This document shows, one piece after another, positions 7,520-13,174 of a stretch of 13,174 nucleotides of DNA (positions within the stretch are counted from its first letter, which is position 1; every line of letters starts with the position of its first letter). Under the pieces are notes generated by a model, which ran no database searches, was not told the origin of the DNA, and saw only the letters and a list, made by a program, of their open reading frames with translations. Position numbers and translations under genes: made by a program. The stretch is from Chloroflexota bacterium (lineage in GTDB: Bacteria; Chloroflexota; Dormibacteria; Dormibacterales; Dormibacteraceae), in assembly GCA_005880755.1 (NCBI GenBank), contig VBGV01000219.1:1-13174 (forward strand). Reading direction: 5' to 3'.

Positions 7520-9874
7520 ATGGAAGGTGCGCAGGGCGCAAAGTTTAGTGGCGAACCAAGCGCGTTCAGCCGTCTTAAGACTGCCCGGCTGCCCGCTTTG
7601 AATCATCCCAGCACTCCGCTCCAGGCAGAAGGTCTGAGCCGGCGCGTCTACCCCTTCATCGGGCTGGCGATCGTCGGCCTGGTCAGCCTGCACGGGTTCG
7701 CCGCTGTGACCAGCTCGCTCGCCTTGAGCGGCGCCATGGCGGTCGGCGTGGCGCTCGTCCTGATCCCCCTGGCCCAGGTCGACACGCCGGCCCGCAGCGG
7801 CGTCGTGACCGCGATCCCGGTCGTGGGTGGCTTCGTCCTCGCCCTCCACCCGTTGTGGGCCGACGGGACGGTCTTCGGGGTCGTGGCCTCGGCGGCGATC
7901 ACGGTCCTGGGCGGCGCGCTCGTCCTTCTTCCGTGGGAGCGGATCCCGCGGTACCTGCACGCTATCTCCCCCATCGGCGGCCTGGCGGTCGCATTCGCGC
8001 TCGAGGTCCAGTTCGGCCTCAGCATCGTGCGGGCGTTCCCGTTCGTCCTCTTGCCGCTGATCTTTCTCGCCCTGTACTACACGACGGTCGAATTTGCGGT
8101 CGGTGCGGCCATCGCCGTGGCCGACCTCATCCTCGTCACCGGGATCAACCCCGCGTCCGGCGACCCAGCGGCCGCTTTGCTCGAAGGCCTGCTGCTGGTC
8201 GCGTTCGGCATCCTGGTGCGCCGCGTCGTGACTCAGCTCGAGCAGAACCGGCACGCCGCGATCACGGCAGAGGCGGACAAGTCGGTGCTCCTGTCCGACC
8301 TTTCAGTCCGCAACCAGGACCTGCAGGAGCTGACGAGGCTCAAGTCTGAGTTCCTCGCCACGATGAGCCACGAGATCCGCACTCCGCTCAGCGGTGTCAT
8401 CGGGATGACCGGCTTGCTGATGGACACTGAGCTCACGCCCGAGCAACGCGAGTACGTCGAGACGATCCGCGCTTCCGGCGATGCGCTGCTCGAGATCATC
8501 AACGACATCCTCGATTTCTCGCGTATCGAGGCCGGGCGCGTAAAGCTGGAGACAATCGATTTCAGCCCTCGCTACGTCGTCGAAGAATCGGTCGAGCTTT
8601 TTGCGGAAGCCGCGGCCAACAAAGGCATCGAGCTGGTCCTGGACGTGGGTCCAGACGTGCCCGAGCTCGTGATGGGTGACCCCGGCCGGCTGCGCCAGGT
8701 GCTGATCAACCTCATCGGCAACGCCGTGAAGTTCACCGATGCGGGGGAGGTGGTCGTTCGCGCGAACCGTCTCGAGGCCAAGGGTCCCGGAGTCGCCGTC
8801 CGCTTCGAAGTCGCGGACACAGGCGTCGGCCTGACCAGAGAAGATGCGGCGCGAGTCTTCGCCGTCTACTCACAGCTCGACAGCTCGACCACGCGCCGCC
8901 ACGGCGGCACGGGACTCGGCCTGGCGATCGCCCGCATGCTCATCCAGCTGATGGGAGGCGAGATCGGCGTCGAGAGCGAAAAAGGCAAGGGCAGCCAGTT
9001 CTGGTTCAGCGCGCTCTTCCGCGAGGCCGCTCAGAAGGTCCATCCGGCGCGGACGGGCGCACCGCTGACCGGGATGACCGTGGCGATCATCGACGACAAC
9101 CGGACCAACCGGACAATCCTCGAGCGGTACGTGACGTCGTGGGGCATGCATGGCCGAAGCTTTGATTCCGGCCACGAGGCGCTGCGCGAGATCCGACGCG
9201 CATCGCGTGGCGAGGCCCCGTTTGAGGTCGCGATCGTCGACCTGATGATGCCCGAGATGGATGGCGCCGCCGTCGCGGCGGCGATGCGGTCGGACGAGGC
9301 CATCGGCAACATCGCCGTCATCCTCCTCACGTCCGCCGGAAAGTCGGAGGAGGACATACCGGGGGTCGACGCGGAGATGGTCAAACCCGTCCGTCCGTCG
9401 CAACTTTTCGACGTGCTGCAAACGCTGCTCGCGGAACGTCCAGGCCGCGGCCGCGCAGAACCGACGACGCATGCGGCCGCGTTGCGGGGCAATGGCGCTC
9501 GTGTGCTTGTGGTCGACGACAACGCGGCCAACCAGAAGGTGGCGCTGCGAATGGTCGTGCGCCTGGGTTATCGAGCCGACGTCGCCAGCACGGGGGCGGA
9601 AGCCGTGACCATGGTCGGCCGCGGCCACTATGACGCGCTGTTGATCGACTGCCACATGCCGGAGATGGACGGCTACGAGGCGACCCGGCAGATCCGCCAC
9701 AACGAGCGAGGCGGCCGGCACGTGCCGATCATCGCGATGACCGCCGACGCAGTGTCGGGCGAGCGCGAGCGGTGCCTGGCCGCAGGCATGGACGACTACA
9801 TCACCAAACCAATCAAGATCCACGTGGTGGCAGCAGTCCTCGAACGGTGGCTTGCAACGAAAGAAGCCGTCTAG
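7520..9874 (+). CDS. Hybrid histidine kinase with two receiver domains
   Basis: 784 aa from the ATG at 7520. Residues about 44-235 contain six to eight hydrophobic helices with short loops, a membrane sensor or anchor of unassigned type. A short linker (240-272) leads to HisKA with His284 ([10 protein letters not shown]), and a HATPase domain with N-box NLIGNAVKF (397-405), DTGVGL (433-438) and GTGLGL (463-468). Receiver 1 spans about 517-640: Asp525-Asp526, Asp574 ([10 protein letters not shown]), Thr604, Lys622. Receiver 2 spans about 660-780: Asp666-Asp667, Asp710 ([10 protein letters not shown]), Thr741, Lys763. All key residues are kept. The layout resembles BarA/EvgS-type hybrids but has no HPt domain and no periplasmic sensor. 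Residues 1-40 look unstructured and unconserved; a later start, such as the TTG at 7598, would leave more room for the divergent promoters. Partner unknown; a phosphotransfer protein in trans is needed for a full relay. Confidence 0.93.
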   Translation: MEGAQGAKFSGEPSAFSRLKTARLPALNHPSTPLQAEGLSRRVYPFIGLAIVGLVSLHGFAAVTSSLALSGAMAVGVALVLIPLAQVDTPARSGVVTAIPVVGGFVLALHPLWADGTVFGVVASAAITVLGGALVLLPWERIPRYLHAISPIGGLAVAFALEVQFGLSIVRAFPFVLLPLIFLALYYTTVEFAVGAAIAVADLILVTGINPASGDPAAALLEGLLLVAFGILVRRVVTQLEQNRHAAITAEADKSVLLSDLSVRNQDLQELTRLKSEFLATMSHEIRTPLSGVIGMTGLLMDTELTPEQREYVETIRASGDALLEIINDILDFSRIEAGRVKLETIDFSPRYVVEESVELFAEAAANKGIELVLDVGPDVPELVMGDPGRLRQVLINLIGNAVKFTDAGEVVVRANRLEAKGPGVAVRFEVADTGVGLTREDAARVFAVYSQLDSSTTRRHGGTGLGLAIARMLIQLMGGEIGVESEKGKGSQFWFSALFREAAQKVHPARTGAPLTGMTVAIIDDNRTNRTILERYVTSWGMHGRSFDSGHEALREIRRASRGEAPFEVAIVDLMMPEMDGAAVAAAMRSDEAIGNIAVILLTSAGKSEEDIPGVDAEMVKPVRPSQLFDVLQTLLAERPGRGRAEPTTHAAALRGNGARVLVVDDNAANQKVALRMVVRLGYRADVASTGAEAVTMVGRGHYDALLIDCHMPEMDGYEATRQIRHNERGGRHVPIIAMTADAVSGERERCLAAGMDDYITKPIKIHVVAAVLERWLATKEAV

Positions 9875-9887
9875 GCAGGAGCCTCCT

Positions 9888-9911
9888 CCCTCTCCCCTTC
9901 AGGGGAGAGGG
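9888..9911. terminator. Hairpin downstream of the hybrid kinase gene
   Basis: CCCTCTCCCCT (9888-9898) and AGGGGAGAGGG (9901-9911) are exact reverse complements separated by two bases, giving a 10-bp stem with a TTCA loop in practice. It starts 14 bp after the hybrid kinase stop codon. No U tract follows, so it is either a non-canonical terminator or a dispersed REP-like palindrome; the family CTCTCCCC...GGGGAGAG followed by GGGGTGAGGGG is recurrent in many bacterial genomes. Confidence 0.6.
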
Positions 9912-9915
9912 TCGG

Positions 9916-9951
9916 GGTGAGGGGCGCGGTGAGGGGCACGGTTAGGGGCGC
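9916..9951. repeat. Three tandem 12-bp GC-rich repeats
   Basis: GGTGAGGGGCGC (9916-9927), GGTGAGGGGCAC (9928-9939) and GGTTAGGGGCGC (9940-9951) are three adjacent units with one or two changes each. They directly follow the hairpin at 9888-9911, as in a compound REP-like element. The array probably grew by slippage; no function is evident. Unit count may vary between strains. Confidence 0.75.
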
Positions 9952-9962
9952 GACAGAAAGCT

Positions 9963-10049
9963 CTACAAGCGCTTGAGAGCCAGCACCGTCACGTCGTCGA
10001 ACAGCTCCTTTTCGCGCGCTCCATGCGCAAGGATGTCGACCATCTCCTG
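9963..10049 (-). pseudogene. Remnant of a second receiver-PP2C phosphatase gene (last 28 codons plus stop)
   Basis: On the minus strand this stretch encodes QEMVDILAHGAREKELFDDV then TVLALKRL and a TAG stop. It matches the end of the intact phosphatase gene (10176-10262) with 27 of 28 residues identical, including the FDDVT metal-binding motif. By my count the DNA differs at 10 of 87 positions; six codons differ silently and one changes Arg to Lys. Homology ends abruptly at 10049/10050, and an in-frame stop lies upstream. It is best read as the tail of a former tandem paralogue whose body was deleted. Confidence 0.75.
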
Positions 10050-10065
10050 AGGGCGCGGGTGAGGA

Positions 10066-10110
10066 CAGCGTCCTCCCCCGCGGAACCCCCTCCTCTCACA
10101 GAGGACGCTG
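10066..10110. repeat. Inverted repeat in the phosphatase-remnant spacer
   Basis: CAGCGTCCTC (10066-10075) and GAGGACGCTG (10101-10110) form a perfect 10-bp inverted repeat around a 25-base loop. It lies between the gene remnant and the intact phosphatase gene. The left arm also overlaps a smaller hairpin, GAGGAC-AGC-GTCCTC (10061-10075). It may be a scar or part of the element that removed the paralogue; function unknown. Confidence 0.5.
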
Positions 10111-10140
10111 GGAGGCGTTTAGCAGTTGAGGCCTGGTGAC

Positions 10141-10159
10141 GGCCGGAGTGAATCCGGCC
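10141..10159 (-). terminator. Short hairpin after the phosphatase gene
   Basis: GGCCGG (10141-10146) pairs with CCGGCC (10154-10159) across a 7-base loop, 16 bp beyond the phosphatase stop codon (10176-10178) on the minus strand. No T-run follows. A weak or factor-dependent terminator is the likeliest role. Confidence 0.35.
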
Positions 10160-10175
10160 TTCAGCTCCACTCCGT

Positions 10176-11303
10176 CTAGAGGCGCTTAAGTGCAAGCACC
10201 GTCACGTCGTCGAACAACTCTCGCTCGCGCGCTCCATGCGCAAGGATGTCGACCATCTCCTGCGCGGTCGCCGCGCGCCGCACTTCATGGGGCAGATGAA
10301 CGTCTTTCGTCGCCAGGTCGGGCCGCAGGTCGAGCAGCCCGTCCGAAAAAACCACCAGCGAGTCACCCGGCTCGAGCGTCGCCCTCCCCACCAGGAACTG
10401 GGCGTCGGGAAAGATTCCGATCGGCGCGCTGCGCTGGGGGAGCAATTCCTGGCCGGTGGCGCCACGCAGCAACCGCGCGTGGCCGTGTCCCGCGTCGACG
10501 TACTCGACGCTCCCTGTCCTCGGGTCGAACTTGCAGTGGAACACAGTCACATACGCGTGATTGACCTCGAGAGCCGCCGACATCACGCCGGCGGCCTGCT
10601 TGATGCCGGCGTCGAGCGGTTCGACCTCGGACGCGCCACGCAGCGCCGCGCGCGCGGTGGCCATCATCAACGACGCGGGCAATCCCTTGCCCATCACGTC
10701 CCCCAGGGTGACTGCGAGCCGTCCGTTCGTTGCGCGATACCAGTCGTAGAAATCGCCGCTGATCTCGCGGGCAGGGGTGAGGTGGGCCGCGACCTCGAAC
10801 CCATCCTCTTTCAACGGCGAGGCCGGCAGCATGCCGGCCTGGAGCTCGGCGGCGCGGCGCATCTGGTCGACACGCTCCGCGACCATGCCCTCGAGCCGGT
10901 CGAGGCTGGCCCGGTGGTCCATCTCCAGGCTGCGGCGCTGAAGGTTGTTGACCACCAGCAGGTACAGCTGGGTCGCGCCGACCGGCTTGACGTGGTACGC
11001 GAATGCCCCGTGCTCGAGCGCGGCCTTCCCCAGCTCGGGGTCGTCGACGCCCGAGATCATCACCACCGCTGTGTTGGGCCGGGTCGCCCTCAGCTCCTCC
11101 AGCAGCCCATAACCGGACTCGTCGGGCAGCCGGACGTCCAGCAGCGCCACGGCGTAGTCCTTGGCTTCGAGCAGCCGCCTCGCCTCCGAGCCGGTGAGCG
11201 CGACGTCACACTCAAAACCGCGGCTCCGGAGGACGCGGGCCATCACCTTCGCGAGGGGCTCGTCGTCGTCGACCACGAGGACCCGTTCAGTTCCCACGGC
11301 CAT
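10176..11303 (-). CDS. Response regulator with PP2C (RsbU/SpoIIE-type) Ser phosphatase output
   Basis: 375 aa from the ATG at 11303. Residues 6-120 are a receiver: Asp12-Asp14 (VVDDDE), phosphoacceptor Asp56 (LLDVRLPDESG), Ser84 (MISG), Lys106 (VKPV). A helical linker (about 120-155) leads to a SpoIIE/PP2C domain: ELQAGMLP (153-160), ISGDFYDW with Asp184, GDVMGKGLPASLMM with Asp202, DAGH (270-273), FSDGLLD with Asp321, and FDDVT with Asp365-Asp366. The metal-binding acidic residues appear complete. In this family, receiver phosphorylation switches on dephosphorylation of a Ser/Thr on a STAS anti-anti-sigma protein. The divergent neighbour at 11355 is exactly such a protein with a candidate Ser58, so it is the probable substrate (inference). 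The end of the gene is duplicated at 9963-10049. Confidence 0.95.
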   Translation of the reverse strand: MAVGTERVLVVDDDEPLAKVMARVLRSRGFECDVALTGSEARRLLEAKDYAVALLDVRLPDESGYGLLEELRATRPNTAVVMISGVDDPELGKAALEHGAFAYHVKPVGATQLYLLVVNNLQRRSLEMDHRASLDRLEGMVAERVDQMRRAAELQAGMLPASPLKEDGFEVAAHLTPAREISGDFYDWYRATNGRLAVTLGDVMGKGLPASLMMATARAALRGASEVEPLDAGIKQAAGVMSAALEVNHAYVTVFHCKFDPRTGSVEYVDAGHGHARLLRGATGQELLPQRSAPIGIFPDAQFLVGRATLEPGDSLVVFSDGLLDLRPDLATKDVHLPHEVRRAATAQEMVDILAHGARERELFDDVTVLALKRL

Positions 11304-11354
11304 GCAGTGTAGAGAGGCTAAAGTCCCTACTTTCTGCCATATGCTCTTCCGGCT
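11304..11354. promoter_or_regulatory. Divergent promoter region between phosphatase and STAS operon
   Basis: These 51 bp must serve both the phosphatase gene and the STAS operon, unless starts are misplaced. On the plus strand TATGCT (11340-11345) fits a TAnnnT -10 element and ends 9 bp before the GTG at 11355, which would give a leaderless or nearly leaderless mRNA; no ribosome site is visible before that GTG. No convincing -35 box was found. The sharing suggests co-regulation of phosphatase and substrate. Confidence 0.35.
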
Positions 11355-11699
11355 GTGGCTTTGGATGTCGAGACCCGCCAGGCTGAGAACGGCGCCACCG
11401 TCGTCGCCCCCATCGGGCGGCTGGACGTCGCCGGGGCCCCGGCCCTCAAGGACGCGATCAACGAGGTCGTGAAAAACGGCCCGTCGAAGGTCGTCATCGA
11501 CATGGAGGGCATCAGCTTCGTCGACTCGACCGGCCTGGGGTCGGTCATCGCGGCCTTGAAGCAGATTCGTGGCAGCGAAGGCGGCGAGCTTCGCCTGGCC
11601 GCCCCCAACCAGCAGGTGCGCGTGGTGCTCGAGCTGACCACGCTGGATCGGGTTTTTCCTTACTACGCCACTGTCGAGGAAGCCCTTACCGGCTTGTAA
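11355..11699 (+). CDS. STAS-domain anti-anti-sigma-like protein (SpoIIAA/RsbV type)
   Basis: 114 aa, a single STAS domain of the usual length. The signature is DMEGISFVDSTGLGSVIAAL (49-68), with Ser58 in the position phosphorylated in SpoIIAA/RsbV and Thr59 next to it. The N-terminus (TVVAPIGRLDVAGAPALKDA) also fits. In partner switching the unphosphorylated form binds the RsbW-type kinase and frees that kinase's other partner; the kinase phosphorylates the Ser, and a PP2C phosphatase resets it. Both opposing enzymes are adjacent here (11704 downstream and 10176 divergent). It starts at a GTG without a clear ribosome site; a TTG two codons later is an alternative. First gene of a four-gene operon, 4 bp before the next. 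Confidence 0.93.
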   Translation: MALDVETRQAENGATVVAPIGRLDVAGAPALKDAINEVVKNGPSKVVIDMEGISFVDSTGLGSVIAALKQIRGSEGGELRLAAPNQQVRVVLELTTLDRVFPYYATVEEALTGL

Positions 11700-11703
11700 G
11701 CCG

Positions 11704-12123
11704 ATGGGGACCGATCACCAGGACTTTGTGTTCACCGCGGAGCTCACCGAGCTTGACGAAGGGCTGGACATCCTGCACCGGTCGATCCAGCGGCTGCGCG
11801 AGGCCACAGGCCGCACGCAGGACGACCGCGGGCTCATGCTCTTCGAGACAGCACTCGGCGAGATCGGAAGCAACGTCCTCACGCACGGCCGCCCGCCGGG
11901 CATCGAGCGGCCCGTGGAGTACACGCTTCGCCTCGACGGCGGCACGCTCGTGGCGTCGCTCAGCGACTCGGGCGTTCCGGTCCACGAGCACCTGTCCCGA
12001 GAGATGCCCGCGCACGAGAGCGAAACGGGACGCGGCCTCGCCATGGCACGGTCTCTGCTCGACGAGCTCGGGTACGAACGGGACGGAGAGGTCAACAAGT
12101 GGCGGCTGCTGAAGCGGCTGTGA
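11704..12123 (+). CDS. RsbW-like stand-alone HATPase / anti-sigma-type Ser kinase
   Basis: 139 aa, one GHKL ATPase domain without a HisKA part. The N-box is ETALGEIGSNVLTHGRP (48-64, Asn57), the G1 motif is SDSGVP (87-92), and the lid/G2 part is ETGRGLAMARSLLDELGY (107-124). This matches the RsbW/SpoIIAB family in size and motifs. Family knowledge: such proteins bind and inhibit a sigma factor or other target and phosphorylate the STAS partner. No sigma factor is present in the window, so the controlled partner may be another protein, possibly one encoded downstream. The gene end overlaps the next gene by 25 bp. An alternative reading is that this ATPase serves as the catalytic half of a split histidine kinase with the DHp protein encoded next. 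Confidence 0.9.
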   Translation: MGTDHQDFVFTAELTELDEGLDILHRSIQRLREATGRTQDDRGLMLFETALGEIGSNVLTHGRPPGIERPVEYTLRLDGGTLVASLSDSGVPVHEHLSREMPAHESETGRGLAMARSLLDELGYERDGEVNKWRLLKRL

Positions 12124-12329
12124 ACGCGGACGTTCCGGAAGATCCGAACCGGGTCCTGATCCACGACCTTCGCAACCTGCTCGCGGTGATCGTCAACTAC
12201 AGCGAGCTGATCGCCGAGGAGACCAATGACCCGGAGGCGGTCAAGGCCGACATCCAGGAGGTCCGCTCCGCGGCCGAGCGCGCCATCGCGCTGACCGAAA
12301 AACTGCCGCGCGCGGGGCAAACCGCATGA
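12099..12329 (+). CDS. Tiny stand-alone histidine phosphoacceptor (DHp/HisKA-like) protein
   Basis: 76 aa if started at the GTG at 12099 (GGAGAGG seven bases upstream); a second GTG at 12120 overlaps the previous stop as GTGA and would give 69 aa. The product contains an H-box-like helix, IHDLRNLLAVIVNYSELIAE (21-40), with His22 in the HD.(R/N)NLL context of HisKA domains, then a second amphipathic helix (46-69, AVKADIQEVRSAAERAIALT) as in the two-helix DHp hairpin. No ATPase domain follows: the frame ends at 12329 and overlaps the next gene's ATG (ATGA). It should dimerise into a four-helix bundle and could pass phosphate between a kinase and a receiver, as Spo0B or ChpT do. The kinase that phosphorylates it is unknown. 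Candidates are the HATPase encoded just upstream, the two large kinases in this window, or an external kinase. Confidence 0.8.
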   Translation: MAAAEAAVNADVPEDPNRVLIHDLRNLLAVIVNYSELIAEETNDPEAVKADIQEVRSAAERAIALTEKLPRAGQTA

Positions 12330-13174
12330 CGGTGGCCACGCCGACGGACCGCCCCCGCTCCGCTTTGGTCCATCGCGACATCGCGCTGGTCATCGACGAC
12401 GACGACCAGGTGCTCCGGCTCGTGAAGCGGGTGCTCGAGCGGGCCGGCTTCGAGTGCGTCACGGTCAACGACGGGAGCACGGCCCACGAAGCCGCGGTCG
12501 AATGGCGGCCCGACATCATCCTCCTCGACCTGATGCTGGGCGACACCACGGGCGACCAGATCATGGCCGAGCTTCGCGAGGACTTCCGCACGCGCTTGAT
12601 CCCGGTGGTGTTTCTGACCGTTCGCGATTCACTCAAGGACAAGGTCGAGCACCTGCTCTCCGGCGCCGACGACTACGTGACCAAACCATTCGTGCCCGAA
12701 GAGCTCGTGGCCAGGTTGCGCGCGGTGATGTCGCGCTCCACGACCACGCGGGGGTTGAGCCCGCTCACCGGCATGAGCGGCAACAGCGACATCCTCCGCG
12801 AGATCAGCCGGCGCCTGGCTCAAGGCCAGCGCTTCGCGGTGCTCTACCCCGACATCGATTCCTTCAAGAGCTACAACGACCACTACGGCTTCCTGCGCGG
12901 CGACGACGTGATCAAGACGCTCGCGACAATCATCCTCGAGGTCCTGGAGGAGAACCACTCGGCCCAGCATTTCGCGGGCCACGTCGGCGGCGACGACTTC
13001 GTGATCCTGACCGAGCCGAGCATGGCGGAGATGATCGCCACCGAGATCACCAAGCGATTCGACGAGGCGATCCCGGCTCTCTACGACCCGATCGACCGCG
13101 ACCGAGGCTGGATCGAGTCCGAAGAGCGCAGCGGCAGCATGCTGCGTACGCCTCTGGTGTCGGTGTCGATCGGA
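12326..13174 (+). CDS. Receiver-GGDEF protein (probable diguanylate cyclase), 3' end cut
   Basis: 283 codons are present and the frame is open at the window edge. The ATG overlaps the DHp gene stop by 4 bp. Residues 18-135 are a receiver: Asp24-Asp27 (VIDDDDQ), phosphoacceptor Asp68 (LLDLMLGD), Thr98 (FLTV), Lys120 (TKPF). Residues about 145-283 are a GGDEF domain: PLTGMSGN (146-153), DIDSFKSYNDHYGFLRGDD (176-194), and signature GGDDF (221-225), where the usual Glu is Asp. The region before it (SAQHFAGHV) has no RxxD inhibitory site. A stretch near 254-275 (DPIDRDRGWIESEERSG) looks like an insertion before VSVSIG, the usual strand near the domain end. Asp for Glu may keep or lower cyclase activity; similar GGDDF proteins are common in high-GC phyla. 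It probably makes cyclic-di-GMP when phosphorylated, perhaps through the DHp protein (inference). Confidence 0.92.
   Translation, partial: MTVATPTDRPRSALVHRDIALVIDDDDQVLRLVKRVLERAGFECVTVNDGSTAHEAAVEWRPDIILLDLMLGDTTGDQIMAELREDFRTRLIPVVFLTVRDSLKDKVEHLLSGADDYVTKPFVPEELVARLRAVMSRSTTTRGLSPLTGMSGNSDILREISRRLAQGQRFAVLYPDIDSFKSYNDHYGFLRGDDVIKTLATIILEVLEENHSAQHFAGHVGGDDFVILTEPSMAEMIATEITKRFDEAIPALYDPIDRDRGWIESEERSGSMLRTPLVSVSIG

Noticed and set aside
7478..8254. Extension of the minus-strand histidine kinase frame to a 1059-residue protein
   Set aside because: The added N-terminal part is charged, low-complexity sequence antisense to the membrane segment of the hybrid kinase. The GTG at 7477 has a ribosome site and leads straight into the membrane helices.
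8870..9823. Minus-strand open frame of 317 codons
   Set aside because: It is antisense to the two receiver domains of the hybrid kinase and no motif is recognisable.
9916..9951. Tandem 12-bp repeats as a CRISPR-like array
   Set aside because: The units are adjacent with no unique spacers and are far shorter than CRISPR repeats. No cas gene is present.
9989..10195. 68-residue minus-strand frame in the spacer
   Set aside because: It reads the phosphatase remnant in the wrong frame. The matching frame (QEMVDILAHG...) shows that the stretch is a gene fragment.

Overview
The window is GC-rich, gene-dense bacterial DNA made almost entirely of signalling genes. The long overlapping spurious reading frames on both strands, the frequent GTG starts and the mix of two-component, Ser/Thr-kinase and partner-switching proteins suggest a free-living, probably soil, high-GC bacterium. 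Chloroflexota, Candidatus Dormibacterota or Actinomycetota are all plausible; the sequence alone does not settle the phylum. No tRNA, rRNA, CRISPR array or transposase was seen.

Left part (1-3016): two predicted cupin-fold lipoproteins, both on the minus strand, flank a plus-strand gene for an unusual membrane-tethered regulator: a LuxR-type helix-turn-helix, one transmembrane helix, then a predicted extracytoplasmic NHL beta-propeller. The intergenic region before it carries three TACCGG boxes spaced 12 and 13 bp apart, a candidate operator.

Middle (3017-9874): a minus-strand operon with overlapping stops and starts encodes a PAS-GAF-PAS membrane histidine kinase, a single-domain receiver, and a Ser/Thr protein kinase fused to a C-terminal V4R-like domain. 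Divergent from it is a membrane hybrid histidine kinase with two receivers and no HPt domain.

Spacer (9875-10175): a strong hairpin, three 12-bp tandem repeats, and a 29-codon remnant (stop included) of a second copy of the neighbouring phosphatase gene.

Right part (10176-13174): a receiver-PP2C (RsbU/SpoIIE-type) phosphatase on the minus strand is divergent from a tightly packed plus-strand operon. That operon encodes a STAS anti-anti-sigma-like protein, an RsbW-like ATPase/kinase, a tiny stand-alone histidine phosphoacceptor (DHp) protein, and a receiver-GGDEF protein cut by the window edge. No sigma factor is seen.

Inferred logic: sensor kinases feed several receivers; one receiver controls a PP2C phosphatase that should dephosphorylate the STAS protein and so set the state of the RsbW-like partner; the end of the operon points to cyclic-di-GMP output. 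The most unusual elements are the stand-alone DHp protein next to a stand-alone HATPase, the LuxR-TM-NHL regulator, and the kinase-receiver-STPK/V4R operon.
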